In this document: piece after piece, positions 7,202 to 16,385 of the stretch
Numbering within the stretch: the stretch's first letter is position 1
Layout of the letters: each line of letters opens with the position of its first letter
DNA from: Brevibacillus laterosporus DSM 25
Lineage (GTDB): Bacteria > Bacillota > Bacilli > Brevibacillales > Brevibacillaceae
Direction: 5' to 3'
Length of the DNA stretch: 64,000 bases
Assembly: GCF_002706795.1 (NCBI RefSeq)
Contig: NZ_CP017705.1
Coordinates: 3,470,501-3,534,500 of the forward strand
Made by a program: the position numbers and the translations under genes
Notes under the pieces: generated by a model
What the model was told of the DNA's origin: nothing
The model's database searches: none
Seen by the model: the letters and a program-made list of their open reading frames with translations, nothing else

Positions 7202-8263
7202 TTGAACGGAATACTTTTTATCGGTCATGGTAGCAGAGATGCCGAGGGAAATGAGCATCTTCTACAGTTTACACAGCGAGTTACTGAGTTGTTAAAGGAA
7301 CAAACAGAGGTAACACTGTATGAGACTTGTTTCTTGGAGTTAACCAGACCAACCATTATGCAAGGGGTGCAAAAAATAGTAGAGCGCGGGGCTACCACTG
7401 TAGCAATGGTACCATTAATGCTGTTTCAAGCGGCCCATGCAAAACTACACATCCCCCATGAAATAGATGAAGCTAAAGCGAAATATCCACATGTCGATTT
7501 TCGCTATGGTCGCCCTATAGGTGTCCATGAAGATATGGTGCAAATTTTGCGGGATCGTTTACAAAATACAACCACATATACTCCACTAGAACAGGCAAAC
7601 AAGGATAGTGCCATTCTGTTAGTAGGTCGTGGGAGTAGTGACTCGGACGCAAACAGTGACCTATGTAAAATAGCTCGTTTGTTGTGGGAGAGCACAGGGG
7701 TAGGTAACGTTGAAGTGGCGTACATGGGCGTTACCTATCCAACAGTGGAAGAAGGGTTAGTTCGTTGTGTAAGACAAGGAGCTAAGCAAATTTATGTCCT
7801 TCCTTATTTGTTATTTACGGGTATTCTGTTAAAGCGTCTAGAAGAGAATTTACAACAGTTTCATCAGGAGTTCCCTGATATACAAGCATCGATGAGCGAG
7901 GCGTTAGGATTCCATGAATTGCTAGAACAAATTGTGGTAGATCGCTCTGTGGAAGCACTACAAGGACGGGCATTAGCCAACTGTGATCTTTGTCAATTTA
8001 GAAAACTTGCTGTATTCGATCATCACCACCACGATCATGATCACCATCATGACCATGATCACCATCATGACCATGATCACCATCATGACCATGATCACCA
8101 TCATGACCATGATCACCACCATGACCATGATCACCACCATGACCATGATCATCACCATACAAATGGGCATAGTCATACCCCGGTACCAAAAAAGGAACAA
8201 CCATCCTGTAGCAAGGAGTCGCAAGCTACAGAAGCTAACGATAAACGGGGGGTACGTGTATGA
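7202..8263 (+). CDS. cbiX: CbiX(L) sirohydrochlorin cobaltochelatase with His/Asp-rich tail
   Basis: CbiX inserts Co2+ into sirohydrochlorin, the committing step of the anaerobic B12 pathway. Two chelatase half-domains are visible: residues 1-125 (FIGHGSRDAEGNEH, AHAKLHIPHEID) and 130-255 (LLVGRGSSDSDANSD), as in long CbiX(L). After them come C261-x2-C264, matching most of the MxCxxC [4Fe-4S] motif reported for B. megaterium CbiX(L) but with Ala at the Met position, and then a His/Asp tail at residues 273-319. The frame opens at GTG 7178, but TTG 7202 follows AAGGGGGGG at good spacing and the second residue onward (NGILFIGHGSR) matches the family start. The 3' end overlaps cbiJ by four bases (ATGA). 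Confidence 0.92.
   Translation: MNGILFIGHGSRDAEGNEHLLQFTQRVTELLKEQTEVTLYETCFLELTRPTIMQGVQKIVERGATTVAMVPLMLFQAAHAKLHIPHEIDEAKAKYPHVDFRYGRPIGVHEDMVQILRDRLQNTTTYTPLEQANKDSAILLVGRGSSDSDANSDLCKIARLLWESTGVGNVEVAYMGVTYPTVEEGLVRCVRQGAKQIYVLPYLLFTGILLKRLEENLQQFHQEFPDIQASMSEALGFHELLEQIVVDRSVEALQGRALANCDLCQFRKLAVFDHHHHDHDHHHDHDHHHDHDHHHDHDHHHDHDHHHDHDHHHDHDHHHTNGHSHTPVPKKEQPSCSKESQATEANDKRGVRV
8018..8158 (+). repeat. 18-bp tandem repeat coding for (DHHHDH)n in CbiX
   Basis: Six full 18-base units of the form GATCACCATCATGACCAT (two with a CAC for CAT change) run from 8039 to 8146, with partial units on each side. They code for Asp-His-His-His-Asp-His repeats. The near-identity of units suggests expansion by replication slippage; the in-frame 18-base period keeps the reading frame. 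The peptide could bind and store Co2+ or Ni2+. Confidence 0.95.
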
Positions 8264-9030
8264 TCCTGTTTTTGGCAGGAACAAGTGATGCACGCGAATT
8301 GGCTGTTCTTTTGAAGTCAACAGGCATTGATCTACTGGCAACGGTTGTCACCGATTCTGCTGCAAAAAGCTTGGAGGAAGAAGGTATCGCCACGCGTGTA
8401 GGAAGATTGCCACTAGCGGATATGATTGCCTTAGCCAAGGAACAGAAGGCCACAACTATTGTGGATGCGAGTCATCCTTTTGCAGAGGAAGCTTCTAAAA
8501 ATGCTATGGCATGCGCAGAAGAATTACAGCTCCCTTACATTCGTTTTGAGAGGGAGACCCGTAGTTATGTTGATCATCCTAGTGTGCTCTTGGTGGAAAA
8601 TTATGAACAAGCAGCATTGGAAGCAAAAAGCAGAAAAGGCGTGGTTATGCTAACCACTGGAAGTAAAACACTCGGTACTTTTACCAAGCATTTACTAGGT
8701 GATCCTGAGATTCGTTTGATCGCAAGAATGCTGCCACGTAAAGACAATATGGAAAAGTGTGAAGAGCTAGGTGTAGAGCAAAAAAATATCATTGCTATGC
8801 AAGGTCCTTTTTCTAAAGAATTGAATGCCGCTCTGTATACTCAATTTGGTGTTACTACAATGATTACAAAAGAAAGCGGTAAGGTAGGCGCTGTGGATGA
8901 AAAGCTGGAGGCAGCCCTAGAGCTTGGCATCTATACCATTATGATTGACAGACCTAAACTCGTGTACGGAGAAACGCATCACACATTTGATAGCGTTTTG
9001 AAAGCGATAAAAACACACGCTACGATCTAA
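8260..9030 (+). CDS. cbiJ: Cobalt-precorrin-6A reductase (CbiJ/CobK)
   Basis: This enzyme reduces the C18-C19 double bond of cobalt-precorrin-6A with NAD(P)H. The N-terminus ILFLAGTSDARELAVLLKST is the CobK/CbiJ dinucleotide-binding loop, and VDASHPFAEEASKNAM and GPFSKELNAALYTQFGVT are family landmarks. Its 256 residues are the usual length. ATG 8260 overlaps the cbiX stop (ATGA), so translation is coupled. It is followed after 32 bases by cbiC, with a new ribosome site AAGGGGAG before that gene. Confidence 0.93.
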   Translation: MILFLAGTSDARELAVLLKSTGIDLLATVVTDSAAKSLEEEGIATRVGRLPLADMIALAKEQKATTIVDASHPFAEEASKNAMACAEELQLPYIRFERETRSYVDHPSVLLVENYEQAALEAKSRKGVVMLTTGSKTLGTFTKHLLGDPEIRLIARMLPRKDNMEKCEELGVEQKNIIAMQGPFSKELNAALYTQFGVTTMITKESGKVGAVDEKLEAALELGIYTIMIDRPKLVYGETHHTFDSVLKAIKTHATI

Positions 9031-9062
9031 AAATATCGTGGGAAAAGAAGGGGAGTTATAAT

Positions 9063-9728
9063 ATGTCATCGCAATTTCATACGGAATTCAAACCATTAAC
9101 GATTCAACCACAAGAAATTGAATCGAAAAGTTTTGAAATGATTACAGAGGAGCTAGGCCCACATCCATTTACGGATGACCAGTATCGTGTGGTACAGCGT
9201 GTCATTCACGCAACGGCCGATTTTGATTTAGGACGTAGCATGCAGTTCCATCCAGATGCAGTAGAAGCTGGAATTCGCGCTATTCAAGCTGGTGAGCCAA
9301 TTATTGCAGATGTTCAAATGGTTCAAGTAGGTATTAGTAAGCCACGTCTAAAGGCGTTTGGTGGAGATGTACATGTTTATATTTCTGATGCTGATGTAAT
9401 GGAACAGGCTAAAGCCGAGAATACAACTCGTGCCATCATCTCTATTCGCAAAGCTACGAGCCAAATTAAAGGTGGTATCTATGCTATTGGGAATGCTCCG
9501 ACTGCTTTACTCGAATTGATTCGTCTTGTGAAAGAGGGCAAGGCCAACCCTTCATTGGTTATTGGCGTACCTGTTGGATTTGTGTCCGCAGCCGAATCTA
9601 AAGAGGAATTAGCGAAGCTAGATATTCCATTTATTACGAATTTGGATCGCAAAGGCGGTAGCCCAGTTGCTGTGGCCGCGGTTAATGCGTTGTCCATTCT
9701 AGCAACAGAACGGAGCGAGCGTGCATGA
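9063..9728 (+). CDS. cbiC: Cobalt-precorrin-8 methylmutase (CbiC/CobH)
   Basis: CbiC moves the methyl group from C11 to C12, turning cobalt-precorrin-8 into cobyrinate. The 221-residue product has the expected RVIHATADFDLGRSMQFHPD segment with the catalytic His, ADVQMVQVGI, and the C-terminal VIGVPVGFVSAAESKEELAK. ATG 9063 is preceded by GGGGAGTTATA. Its last four bases overlap the start of cbiD (ATGA), typical of the tight packing in this operon. Confidence 0.95.
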   Translation: MSSQFHTEFKPLTIQPQEIESKSFEMITEELGPHPFTDDQYRVVQRVIHATADFDLGRSMQFHPDAVEAGIRAIQAGEPIIADVQMVQVGISKPRLKAFGGDVHVYISDADVMEQAKAENTTRAIISIRKATSQIKGGIYAIGNAPTALLELIRLVKEGKANPSLVIGVPVGFVSAAESKEELAKLDIPFITNLDRKGGSPVAVAAVNALSILATERSERA

Positions 9729-10867
9729 CTAATGCAAAGGTAGCGGAGGCAGAAAATGAGAAGCCACTTCGTCACGGATATACAACAGGTTCCAACGCTA
9801 CCGCCGCCACGAAAGCTTCCCTGCTAGCCTTACTTAGTGGGGAAGAAGTTTCGGAGGTGGAAATTCTTTTGCCTAATAAGGATCGGGTTACGTTCCAGAT
9901 GGTATCTCAGGAACGAGGAGAGAATTGGGTGGAGACTGGTATCATCAAGGATGGTGGTGATGATCCAGATGCCACTCATAAGGCCCTTATTTTGTCACGT
10001 GTTTCTTGGCATGATGATAGTGGCATTCATTTGGATGGCGGAATTGGTGTCGGTAGAGTTACAAAGCCGGGGTTACCGATTCCAGTGGGTGAAGCAGCTA
10101 TTAATCCTGTTCCACGTAAAATGATTAAAGGTGTTGTCCAAGAGCTTTTAGATCAACATGATTTAGAGGGTCGTGGTGTCAGCGTTGTCATTTCAGTGCC
10201 GAACGGAGAAGAGATTGCAAAGAAAACACTGAATGGACGGCTGGGAATCGTTGGTGGTATTTCCATTTTGGGAACACGAGGAACGGTCGTGCCATTTTCA
10301 ACGGCTGCTTACAAAGCATCGGTAGCTCAGGCTATTCAAGTAGCTAAGGCAAGTAATTGCCAAGCGATTGCGATTACAACCGGTGGTCGTAGTGAAAAAA
10401 CAGCGATGGAACTGTATCCGGATTGGGCAGAAGAATCGTTTATTCAAATGGGAGATTTCGTGGGATTTAGTGCACTCATTGGCAAAAAACAAGGATTTAC
10501 ACACATTGCCATGGTTGGGATGATGGGTAAATTGTCTAAGGTTGCCCAAGGAGCAATGATGGTGCATTCCAAAGGATCTTCTGTTGATTTTCAATTTTTG
10601 GCGGAGGTAGCCAGAGAAATAGGTGCAAGTGAAGAACATATAGCAGAAATTGAGAGAGCCAACACGGCCATGCAGGTGGGCGAAATCATGAGCCAAGCGG
10701 GACACTCCGCTTTTTTTGAATTATTGGCATACAAATGCTCCGAACAAATCAATAAGCACGTCGGGGGAGGCATGGTTATAGAAACCGTGCTCACCACATT
10801 GAAAGGCGAACTGTTGGGAAAGGCGGTAGTAGATGACACAGGTAACGATAATCGGGATCGGGGATGA
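9725..10867 (+). CDS. cbiD: Cobalt-precorrin-5B C1-methyltransferase (CbiD)
   Basis: CbiD methylates C1 of cobalt-precorrin-5B and is a marker of the anaerobic (early cobalt insertion) route. The product of 380 residues starts with the signature LRHGYTTGSNATAATKA and contains ETGIIKDGGDDPDATH and ITTGGRSEK near residue 220, all strongly conserved in CbiD. It overlaps cbiC by four bases and cbiET by 35 bases. It is unrelated in sequence to the other methyltransferases of the operon. Confidence 0.95.
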   Translation: MTNAKVAEAENEKPLRHGYTTGSNATAATKASLLALLSGEEVSEVEILLPNKDRVTFQMVSQERGENWVETGIIKDGGDDPDATHKALILSRVSWHDDSGIHLDGGIGVGRVTKPGLPIPVGEAAINPVPRKMIKGVVQELLDQHDLEGRGVSVVISVPNGEEIAKKTLNGRLGIVGGISILGTRGTVVPFSTAAYKASVAQAIQVAKASNCQAIAITTGGRSEKTAMELYPDWAEESFIQMGDFVGFSALIGKKQGFTHIAMVGMMGKLSKVAQGAMMVHSKGSSVDFQFLAEVAREIGASEEHIAEIERANTAMQVGEIMSQAGHSAFFELLAYKCSEQINKHVGGGMVIETVLTTLKGELLGKAVVDDTGNDNRDRG

Positions 10868-12086
10868 TGGGGCTCAAGGGTTATTTCCCCAGGCTGTTGA
10901 TCTAATCAAACAAGCGCAATTGCTGGTAGGGGGAGAACGACATTTAGCATTTTTCCCAGACCTTGACTGTGAACGCTATGCGTTAAAAAGTGGTGTGCTA
11001 GCAGCAATTGGCGAAATAAAACAAGCGTTAGAAGCAGGTAAAGAGGTTGTAGTGCTTGCTTCTGGAGACCCATTGTTTTATGGGATTGGAGGTTTACTTA
11101 CCCGTAAACTCGGTCGTGATGTCGTGCAAGTGGTGCCGCATTTGAGTAGCTTGCAACTTGCCTTTAGCAAAATGAAGGAAGCTTGGCAAGATGCTCATAT
11201 CGACAGTGTACACGGTCGTCCGATGCTTGGATTAGCACAGCGTATTAATGGCAAGTCCAAGGTAGCTCTTTTAACCGATAAGGAAAATACTCCAGCAAAA
11301 GTAGCTCAGTATCTACTGCGATTTGGTATGGATGAATATGAAGCGTTTGTAGCTGAACGGCTGGGAAATAAAGAAGAACGCTGTCGGTGGTTTACGCTTG
11401 TGGAATTGGCAGAGACAGAGTGCGATCCTTTGAATGTAATGATTTTAAAAAGAAAAGAGAATGCCTCACCTGTGAATTGGACCTTGGGCATTCCTGATGA
11501 GGAATTTGCTCAACGTAAACCAGATAAGGGACTGATTACCAAAAAAGAAGTACGGGTAGCTAGTCTGGCTGAGTTGCAGATAAAACCTGATAGCATCGTC
11601 TGGGATGTCGGAACAGCAACTGGTTCGGTGGCGATAGAAGCAGCGAAACTCGCCCCTTTAGGAGCTGTGTATGCTGTAGAAAAGAATGAGCCAGATTTAG
11701 AAAATGCTCGCGCTAATATGTACAAGTTTCGTACGGATATAACAGTAGTCCATGCGAAAGCCCCTGCTGGTATGGACGAATTTCCTGATCCAGATGCTAT
11801 CTTTGTTGGGGGAAGCGGAGGCGAGCTGACAGAGCTAGTCCAGTTATTCGCCAAACGCCTGCGTCCAGGTGGACGTGTAGTAATCAATGCGGTTACCATT
11901 GAAAATTTAGCAGATGCGATGCAGGCTTGCAAAGCAGTCGGTTTTGACGTGTCGGTCACAATGCTACAGGTGTCGCGCAGTAAACCAATTTTACATCTGA
12001 CCCGACTTGAAGGGTTAAATCCTGTCTATATCATAACTGCTAAACACAAAGCCAAGGAGGAGAATAAAGATGAGCAACATGACTAA
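10833..12086 (+). CDS. cbiET: Fused cobalt-precorrin-7 C5-methyltransferase / C15-methyltransferase-decarboxylase (CbiET, CobL-like)
   Basis: Two activities are joined in 417 residues. Residues 1-205 are CbiE, a C5-methyltransferase (VTIIGIGDDGAQGLF, VVLASGDPLFYGIGGLLTRK). Residues 225-405 are CbiT, which methylates C15 and decarboxylates the C12 acetate chain; its SAM site is VWDVGTATGSVAIEAAKLAP followed by an acidic VEKNEPD. In many organisms these are separate genes; the fused form resembles CobL of the aerobic pathway, but the surrounding cbiD, cbiG and cbiX show the anaerobic route. It starts inside cbiD and its end overlaps cbiL by 17 bases. Confidence 0.94.
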   Translation: MTQVTIIGIGDDGAQGLFPQAVDLIKQAQLLVGGERHLAFFPDLDCERYALKSGVLAAIGEIKQALEAGKEVVVLASGDPLFYGIGGLLTRKLGRDVVQVVPHLSSLQLAFSKMKEAWQDAHIDSVHGRPMLGLAQRINGKSKVALLTDKENTPAKVAQYLLRFGMDEYEAFVAERLGNKEERCRWFTLVELAETECDPLNVMILKRKENASPVNWTLGIPDEEFAQRKPDKGLITKKEVRVASLAELQIKPDSIVWDVGTATGSVAIEAAKLAPLGAVYAVEKNEPDLENARANMYKFRTDITVVHAKAPAGMDEFPDPDAIFVGGSGGELTELVQLFAKRLRPGGRVVINAVTIENLADAMQACKAVGFDVSVTMLQVSRSKPILHLTRLEGLNPVYIITAKHKAKEENKDEQHD

Positions 12087-12846
12087 TACAACTCTTGAAA
12101 ATCAAGAAAATACACTGACAAATAATCAGGTGAATGCCTCTGTTGGAACTTTATATGGAATAGGAATTGGGCCTGGAGACCCTGAGCTTATCACAGTCAA
12201 AGCGTTTCGTCTGATGAAGGAAGCGGATGTTATCGCCTATCCTAAAAAGCGTAAGGGCGGCAAAAGCTATGCGCTAACCATTGTGGAGCAGTATACGGAT
12301 GGTCTTTCAAAAGAGCTATTAGGATTAGTTTTCCCAATGACGAAAGAAGAAAATGTTCTGAAGAAACAATGGACTCAGACAGTAGCCCAGGTTTGGGAAA
12401 AGCTATCTCAAGGTAAAAATGTTGTATTTGTTACAGAGGGAGATCCAAATTTATATAGTACGTTTATCCATATGGCTCGCCTAATGAATCAATTGCATCC
12501 AGAAGTGCCAGTTGTAACGGTTCCAGGTATTTCTTCGGTATTGGGAGCGGCTTCACAATTAGGCATTCCATTAGCTGACGGAGATGAGCAGGTTGGTATC
12601 ATTCCAGCAACCGAGGATCGAGAATCAATGCGCAGAGTCTTGGAGCATCATGATACTGTCATTTTCCTGAAAGTAGCTAAAGTGTTAGATATGATGATTG
12701 GCTTACTAGAAGAGCTAGGTATGTCAGACTGTGCGTCTGTAATTACCAAGGTGACATCTGGTGAAGAGACGATCTGGAAAGACGTTCGCCAGCTAAAAGG
12801 TAAAGAGCTAGAATATCTTACACTAATGGTAGTACGGAAGGGATGA
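12070..12846 (+). CDS. cbiL: Cobalt-factor II C20-methyltransferase (CbiL)
   Basis: CbiL transfers the second methyl group, to C20, making cobalt-factor III. The 258-residue product is a class III SAM methyltransferase with a 25-residue Asn/Gln/Thr-rich N-terminal extension, then YGIGIGPGDPELITVKAF, VVFVTEGDPNLYSTFIHMAR and TVPGISSVLGAASQLGIPLA. The N-terminal extension is not needed for the fold and varies in this family. ATG 12070 is preceded by AAGGAGGAGAATAAAG inside the end of cbiET, and it overlaps cbiF by four bases. Confidence 0.94.
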   Translation: MSNMTNTTLENQENTLTNNQVNASVGTLYGIGIGPGDPELITVKAFRLMKEADVIAYPKKRKGGKSYALTIVEQYTDGLSKELLGLVFPMTKEENVLKKQWTQTVAQVWEKLSQGKNVVFVTEGDPNLYSTFIHMARLMNQLHPEVPVVTVPGISSVLGAASQLGIPLADGDEQVGIIPATEDRESMRRVLEHHDTVIFLKVAKVLDMMIGLLEELGMSDCASVITKVTSGEETIWKDVRQLKGKELEYLTLMVVRKG

Positions 12847-13673
12847 ATGACATGAACAAACCTAGTGAAAAAATGACAAGTAATGGGCTTGAGCCTATGG
12901 TTTATATTGTGGGAGCAGGACCAGGAGATCCTGATTTAATCACTGTAAAAGGATTAAATATTCTACAAAAAGCAGATGTAGTGATTTATACAGACTCTTT
13001 AGTAAACGACGAATTAATTGCTCGTGCCAAACCTGAAGCAGAAGTAATCAAAAGTGCAGGACTTGCTCTTGATGAAATGGTTGAGATGATGGTAGAGCGA
13101 GTTCGAGCAGGAAAAAGCGTCGCTCGCGTACATACAGGAGATCCGGCTGTGTACGGTGCGATTTTGGAACAAATGGTGTTAATGAAAAAGGCGGAGGTTT
13201 CCTTTACCATCGTTCCGGGAGTTAGTTCTGTATTTGCGGCTGCGGCAGCACTACAAGCAGAGTTAACGGTACCTGAATTAACACAAACTCTGATTTTAAC
13301 ACGAGCAGAGGGACGCACACCTGTACCAGATCGTGAGCAACTAAAGGATCTGGCTAGTCACCACTGTACACTTGCACTGTATTTAAGTGCTACGTTAACT
13401 AAAAAGGTTGTACGTGAGCTAGTAGAAGCTGGCTGGAGCGAACAAACTCCTGTAGCTGTTGTACAAAGAGCATCTTGGCCAGATCAAAAAATTGTCCGTA
13501 CAACCCTTGAGAATTTGGATAAAGATATGGCGGCAAATGGAATTCGTAGCCATGCCATGATCTTAGCCGGCTGGGCACTTGACCCGATGCTTCATGAATC
13601 TTCTGAGCATCGCTCCAAGCTGTATGATAAGACCTTTACGCATCGTTTCCGTAAAGGAGTGACTAAAGGATGA
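12843..13673 (+). CDS. cbiF: Cobalt-precorrin-4 C11-methyltransferase (CbiF)
   Basis: CbiF methylates C11 of cobalt-precorrin-4. The 276-residue protein shows [58 protein letters not shown] and, in the second half, TRAEGRTPVPDREQLKDLA, which separates CbiF/CobM from the other precorrin methyltransferases. A second in-frame ATG at 12852 is possible. It overlaps both neighbours by four bases, so it is probably translated by coupling. Confidence 0.95.
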   Translation: MNDMNKPSEKMTSNGLEPMVYIVGAGPGDPDLITVKGLNILQKADVVIYTDSLVNDELIARAKPEAEVIKSAGLALDEMVEMMVERVRAGKSVARVHTGDPAVYGAILEQMVLMKKAEVSFTIVPGVSSVFAAAAALQAELTVPELTQTLILTRAEGRTPVPDREQLKDLASHHCTLALYLSATLTKKVVRELVEAGWSEQTPVAVVQRASWPDQKIVRTTLENLDKDMAANGIRSHAMILAGWALDPMLHESSEHRSKLYDKTFTHRFRKGVTKG

Positions 13674-14878
13674 GTGAGGGTACGGGAGTAGGCGTAGGCA
13701 GGCAGGCAGGAGCCGAAGGAAACACCGTAACCGCTGGACGTACCCCAAGCGAGATCGTACAAAATCCAGAGCAACTACCATACGCTATTGTTGCCATTAC
13801 CAAACATGGCGTGGAGAAAGCTCGTCACTTGCATCAGGTATTACCTGGTTCACATTTATACTACATGGAAAAATTCATGGTAGGAGATGAGCAAGAACGA
13901 GATATTCGCATGTTTACTGGCTCTGTTCGCCTATTGTTTGCCGATTTCTTTAAGAAATATAACGGTCTTATCTTTTTCATCTCGCTTGGCGCTGTTGTTC
14001 GAATGATGGCTCCCGTTTTACAGGATAAAAAAGTAGATCCAGGTGTTGTAGTCGTTGATGACCGAGGAGAGAATGTCATCAGCGTTTTATCAGGACATTT
14101 AGGCGGAGCAAATGAGCTAACCCGTGAGCTTGCGAGATTACTAGACGCAAATCCAGTGATTACTACGGCATCAGATGTGCAAAAAACGATTCCTGTAGAT
14201 TTGTTCGGACGTGGATTTGGCTGGGAGTTAGATAGTTTTGATAAGGTAACACCTGTAAGTGCCAGTGTGGTCAATGAAGAAAAAGTAGCTATTATTCAAG
14301 AAGCAGGAGAAAGCGGCTGGTGGCCTTATCCAGATAAGCCATTGCCGGGACATTTTCAAGTGTATCATTCCATGGCAGAGGCTTGGAATGATACCTTTAA
14401 GGCAGCATTGGTCATTACACCACGGTTATTAACAGTAGAAGAGCAGGCACACTTTTTAGAAAATGGGGTTGTCTATCGTCCCAAAACCATTGTGCTTGGT
14501 GTTGGCTGCAATCGTGGAACGTCATCGGAAGAAATCGAACAAGTCATTCTACAAATCTTGGAGCAACAGGGTCTTTCGGTCAAAAGCGTACGCAATATCG
14601 CAACTATTACATTAAAGCAGGATGAAGCAGGGCTTTTGGCTGTTTGTCAAAAATATGGCTGGAAATTAATTGCCTATACACCAGAGCAATTAAATGAAAT
14701 GCCAATGACAGAACGTTCGGAAACAGTTTATAAATTTACTGGGGCCTATGGTGTCAGTGAACCTGCCGCATTGCGTTGTGCTAAGGCAGAGACTCCTTTC
14801 TTAGCAAAACAAAAAAACGGAAATGTAACCTTGTCCATCGCTTTGGTTAACGGAGGAGGCATTCTACATGGAGAGTAA
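13670..14878 (+). CDS. cbiG: Cobalt-precorrin-5A hydrolase (CbiG)
   Basis: CbiG opens the delta-lactone ring of cobalt-precorrin-5A, releasing acetaldehyde; it exists only in the anaerobic route. The 402-residue product begins with a Gly-rich, probably disordered stretch (about 35 residues) before YAIVAITKHGVEKARHLHQ. The centre has FFISLGAVVRMMAPVLQDKK, VISVLSGHLGGANELTRELA and TTASDVQKTIPVDLFGRGFG, and the C-terminal domain has LGVGCNRGTSSEEIEQVI. These are standard CbiG N-terminal, central and C-terminal blocks in order. The end overlaps cbiA by 11 bases. Confidence 0.95.
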   Translation: MSEGTGVGVGRQAGAEGNTVTAGRTPSEIVQNPEQLPYAIVAITKHGVEKARHLHQVLPGSHLYYMEKFMVGDEQERDIRMFTGSVRLLFADFFKKYNGLIFFISLGAVVRMMAPVLQDKKVDPGVVVVDDRGENVISVLSGHLGGANELTRELARLLDANPVITTASDVQKTIPVDLFGRGFGWELDSFDKVTPVSASVVNEEKVAIIQEAGESGWWPYPDKPLPGHFQVYHSMAEAWNDTFKAALVITPRLLTVEEQAHFLENGVVYRPKTIVLGVGCNRGTSSEEIEQVILQILEQQGLSVKSVRNIATITLKQDEAGLLAVCQKYGWKLIAYTPEQLNEMPMTERSETVYKFTGAYGVSEPAALRCAKAETPFLAKQKNGNVTLSIALVNGGGILHGE

Positions 14879-16304
14879 GGGACAGACTCATCAACGTCCA
14901 CGAATCGTGTTGGGAGGAACCAGTAGCGGCGCAGGGAAAACAACATTATCTATCGGATTAATGGCGGCATTGCGCAAGCGTGGTCTCCATGTACAAGGAT
15001 TTAAAGTTGGTCCTGACTACATTGATCCTACTTACCATACAGCCGCAACTGGCAGAATATCTCGTAATCTGGACACATGGATGATGCCGCCGCAAGTCAT
15101 GCATGAAGTTTTTCTGCGTGGAAGCCAATCAGCTGATATCAGCTTGATTGAAGGGGTCATGGGTTTTTATGACGGAAAAGATCCACTTAGCAATCAAGGG
15201 AGTACAGCAGAAATAAGTTTATTACTACAAGCGCCGGTAATTCTTGTTCTTGATGTAAAGGCTATGGCTCGTAGTGCGGCAGCGATTGTTAAAGGCTTTC
15301 AAGCGTTGGAACCAGCTGTAAAAATCGCCGGTGTTATTGCCAATCGATGTGGAAGCGCTAATCATTTTAAGCTAGTAAAAGCGGCTGTTGAACAAATGTG
15401 TGATGTACCAGTGATTGGATATTTACCGAATGATCCGTCCTTGCAAGTACCTGAACGCCATCTTGGGCTAATTCCTGCTATTGAACGTGGGGAGATGGAG
15501 CCATGGTTTGATCTGTTAGCCGAGAAAATAGAAGCGACAGTTGATTTAGAATTATTACTATCGTTGGCAAATGGAGCACCAGCCCTAGCTGAGCCTACAG
15601 AGAAATTGCTAGTTGGCCCATCTACTGCATCGTCCGATTTATCTCCAGTGAAACTAGCTGTGGCAAAGGATGAAGCGTTTAACTTTTATTATCAGGAAAA
15701 CTTAGAGTTACTGGAAGCGTATGGAGCCCAGCTTAGTTATTTTAGCCCATTACACGGGGAGCTTCCCCCTAAGGACGCTGATGGACTTTATATTGGTGGC
15801 GGCTTTCCCGAAGAATTTGCTGAACGATTGTCGCAATGGACGAAAGAACGGCAAACCTTGCATGACATGATCGAAGAGGGGTTACCTACTTTTGCTGAAT
15901 GTGGCGGATTCATGTATCTATGTCAGTCAATTACAGATCGTGCGGGACAACAGCATGAGATGGTAGGCGTTATTCCTTATAAAGTAGAGATGCAACAGAA
16001 GTTAGCGGCGCTGGGTTATCGGGAAGCGTTAGCCGAGCGGGATTCCTTGTTACTTTTGGAAGGTGAAACTGCTCGCGGGCATGAGTTCCATTACTCTAAA
16101 ATAACAGAGGAGCCTACAGATAATCATGCTTACCAAGTGAAGGGAATGCGAGGAGTGAAAAAGGAAGGCTACGCCAAGGGTAACTTGTTGGCAGGTTATA
16201 CACACTTGCATTTTGCTTCTCAACCAGGAATGATTAAGCGTTGGCTAGATTCATGCAGGGAGTATGCCACGCGAAAATCAACTGTGCACAAAACTTCTAA
16301 TTAA
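14868..16304 (+). CDS. cbiA: Cobyrinate a,c-diamide synthase (CbiA)
   Basis: CbiA amidates the a and c acetate side chains using ATP and glutamine. Residues 1-215 carry the dethiobiotin-synthase-like ATPase with P-loop GGTSSGAGKTTLSIGLMAAL and GFKVGPDYIDPTYHTAATGR. Residues 265-470 are a class I glutamine amidotransferase-like domain with LYIGGGFPEEFAERL and the nucleophile Cys in FAECGGFMYL. At 478 residues it has the usual length. An 81-base gap follows before cobO, the largest in the first part of the operon; it contains a weak GTACA/TGTAC stem but no T run. Confidence 0.95.
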   Translation: MESKGQTHQRPRIVLGGTSSGAGKTTLSIGLMAALRKRGLHVQGFKVGPDYIDPTYHTAATGRISRNLDTWMMPPQVMHEVFLRGSQSADISLIEGVMGFYDGKDPLSNQGSTAEISLLLQAPVILVLDVKAMARSAAAIVKGFQALEPAVKIAGVIANRCGSANHFKLVKAAVEQMCDVPVIGYLPNDPSLQVPERHLGLIPAIERGEMEPWFDLLAEKIEATVDLELLLSLANGAPALAEPTEKLLVGPSTASSDLSPVKLAVAKDEAFNFYYQENLELLEAYGAQLSYFSPLHGELPPKDADGLYIGGGFPEEFAERLSQWTKERQTLHDMIEEGLPTFAECGGFMYLCQSITDRAGQQHEMVGVIPYKVEMQQKLAALGYREALAERDSLLLLEGETARGHEFHYSKITEEPTDNHAYQVKGMRGVKKEGYAKGNLLAGYTHLHFASQPGMIKRWLDSCREYATRKSTVHKTSN

Positions 16305-16385
16305 TTCATTCAGCCTGGTACATTTTCAAGGACTTACCTACTGTACAACAGGCGACAGCGAATCATCAGAAGGGGGAAGCAAAGC

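Noticed and set aside
7973-8341. Minus- and plus-strand frames rich in Met/Val or Gly/His across the CbiX repeat
   Set aside because: Shadow frames of the 18-base repeat; the cbiX frame is supported by family motifs on both sides.
16305-16385. Terminator between cbiA and cobO
   Set aside because: There is a weak GTACA/TGTAC stem, but no T run follows; the operon probably continues through.
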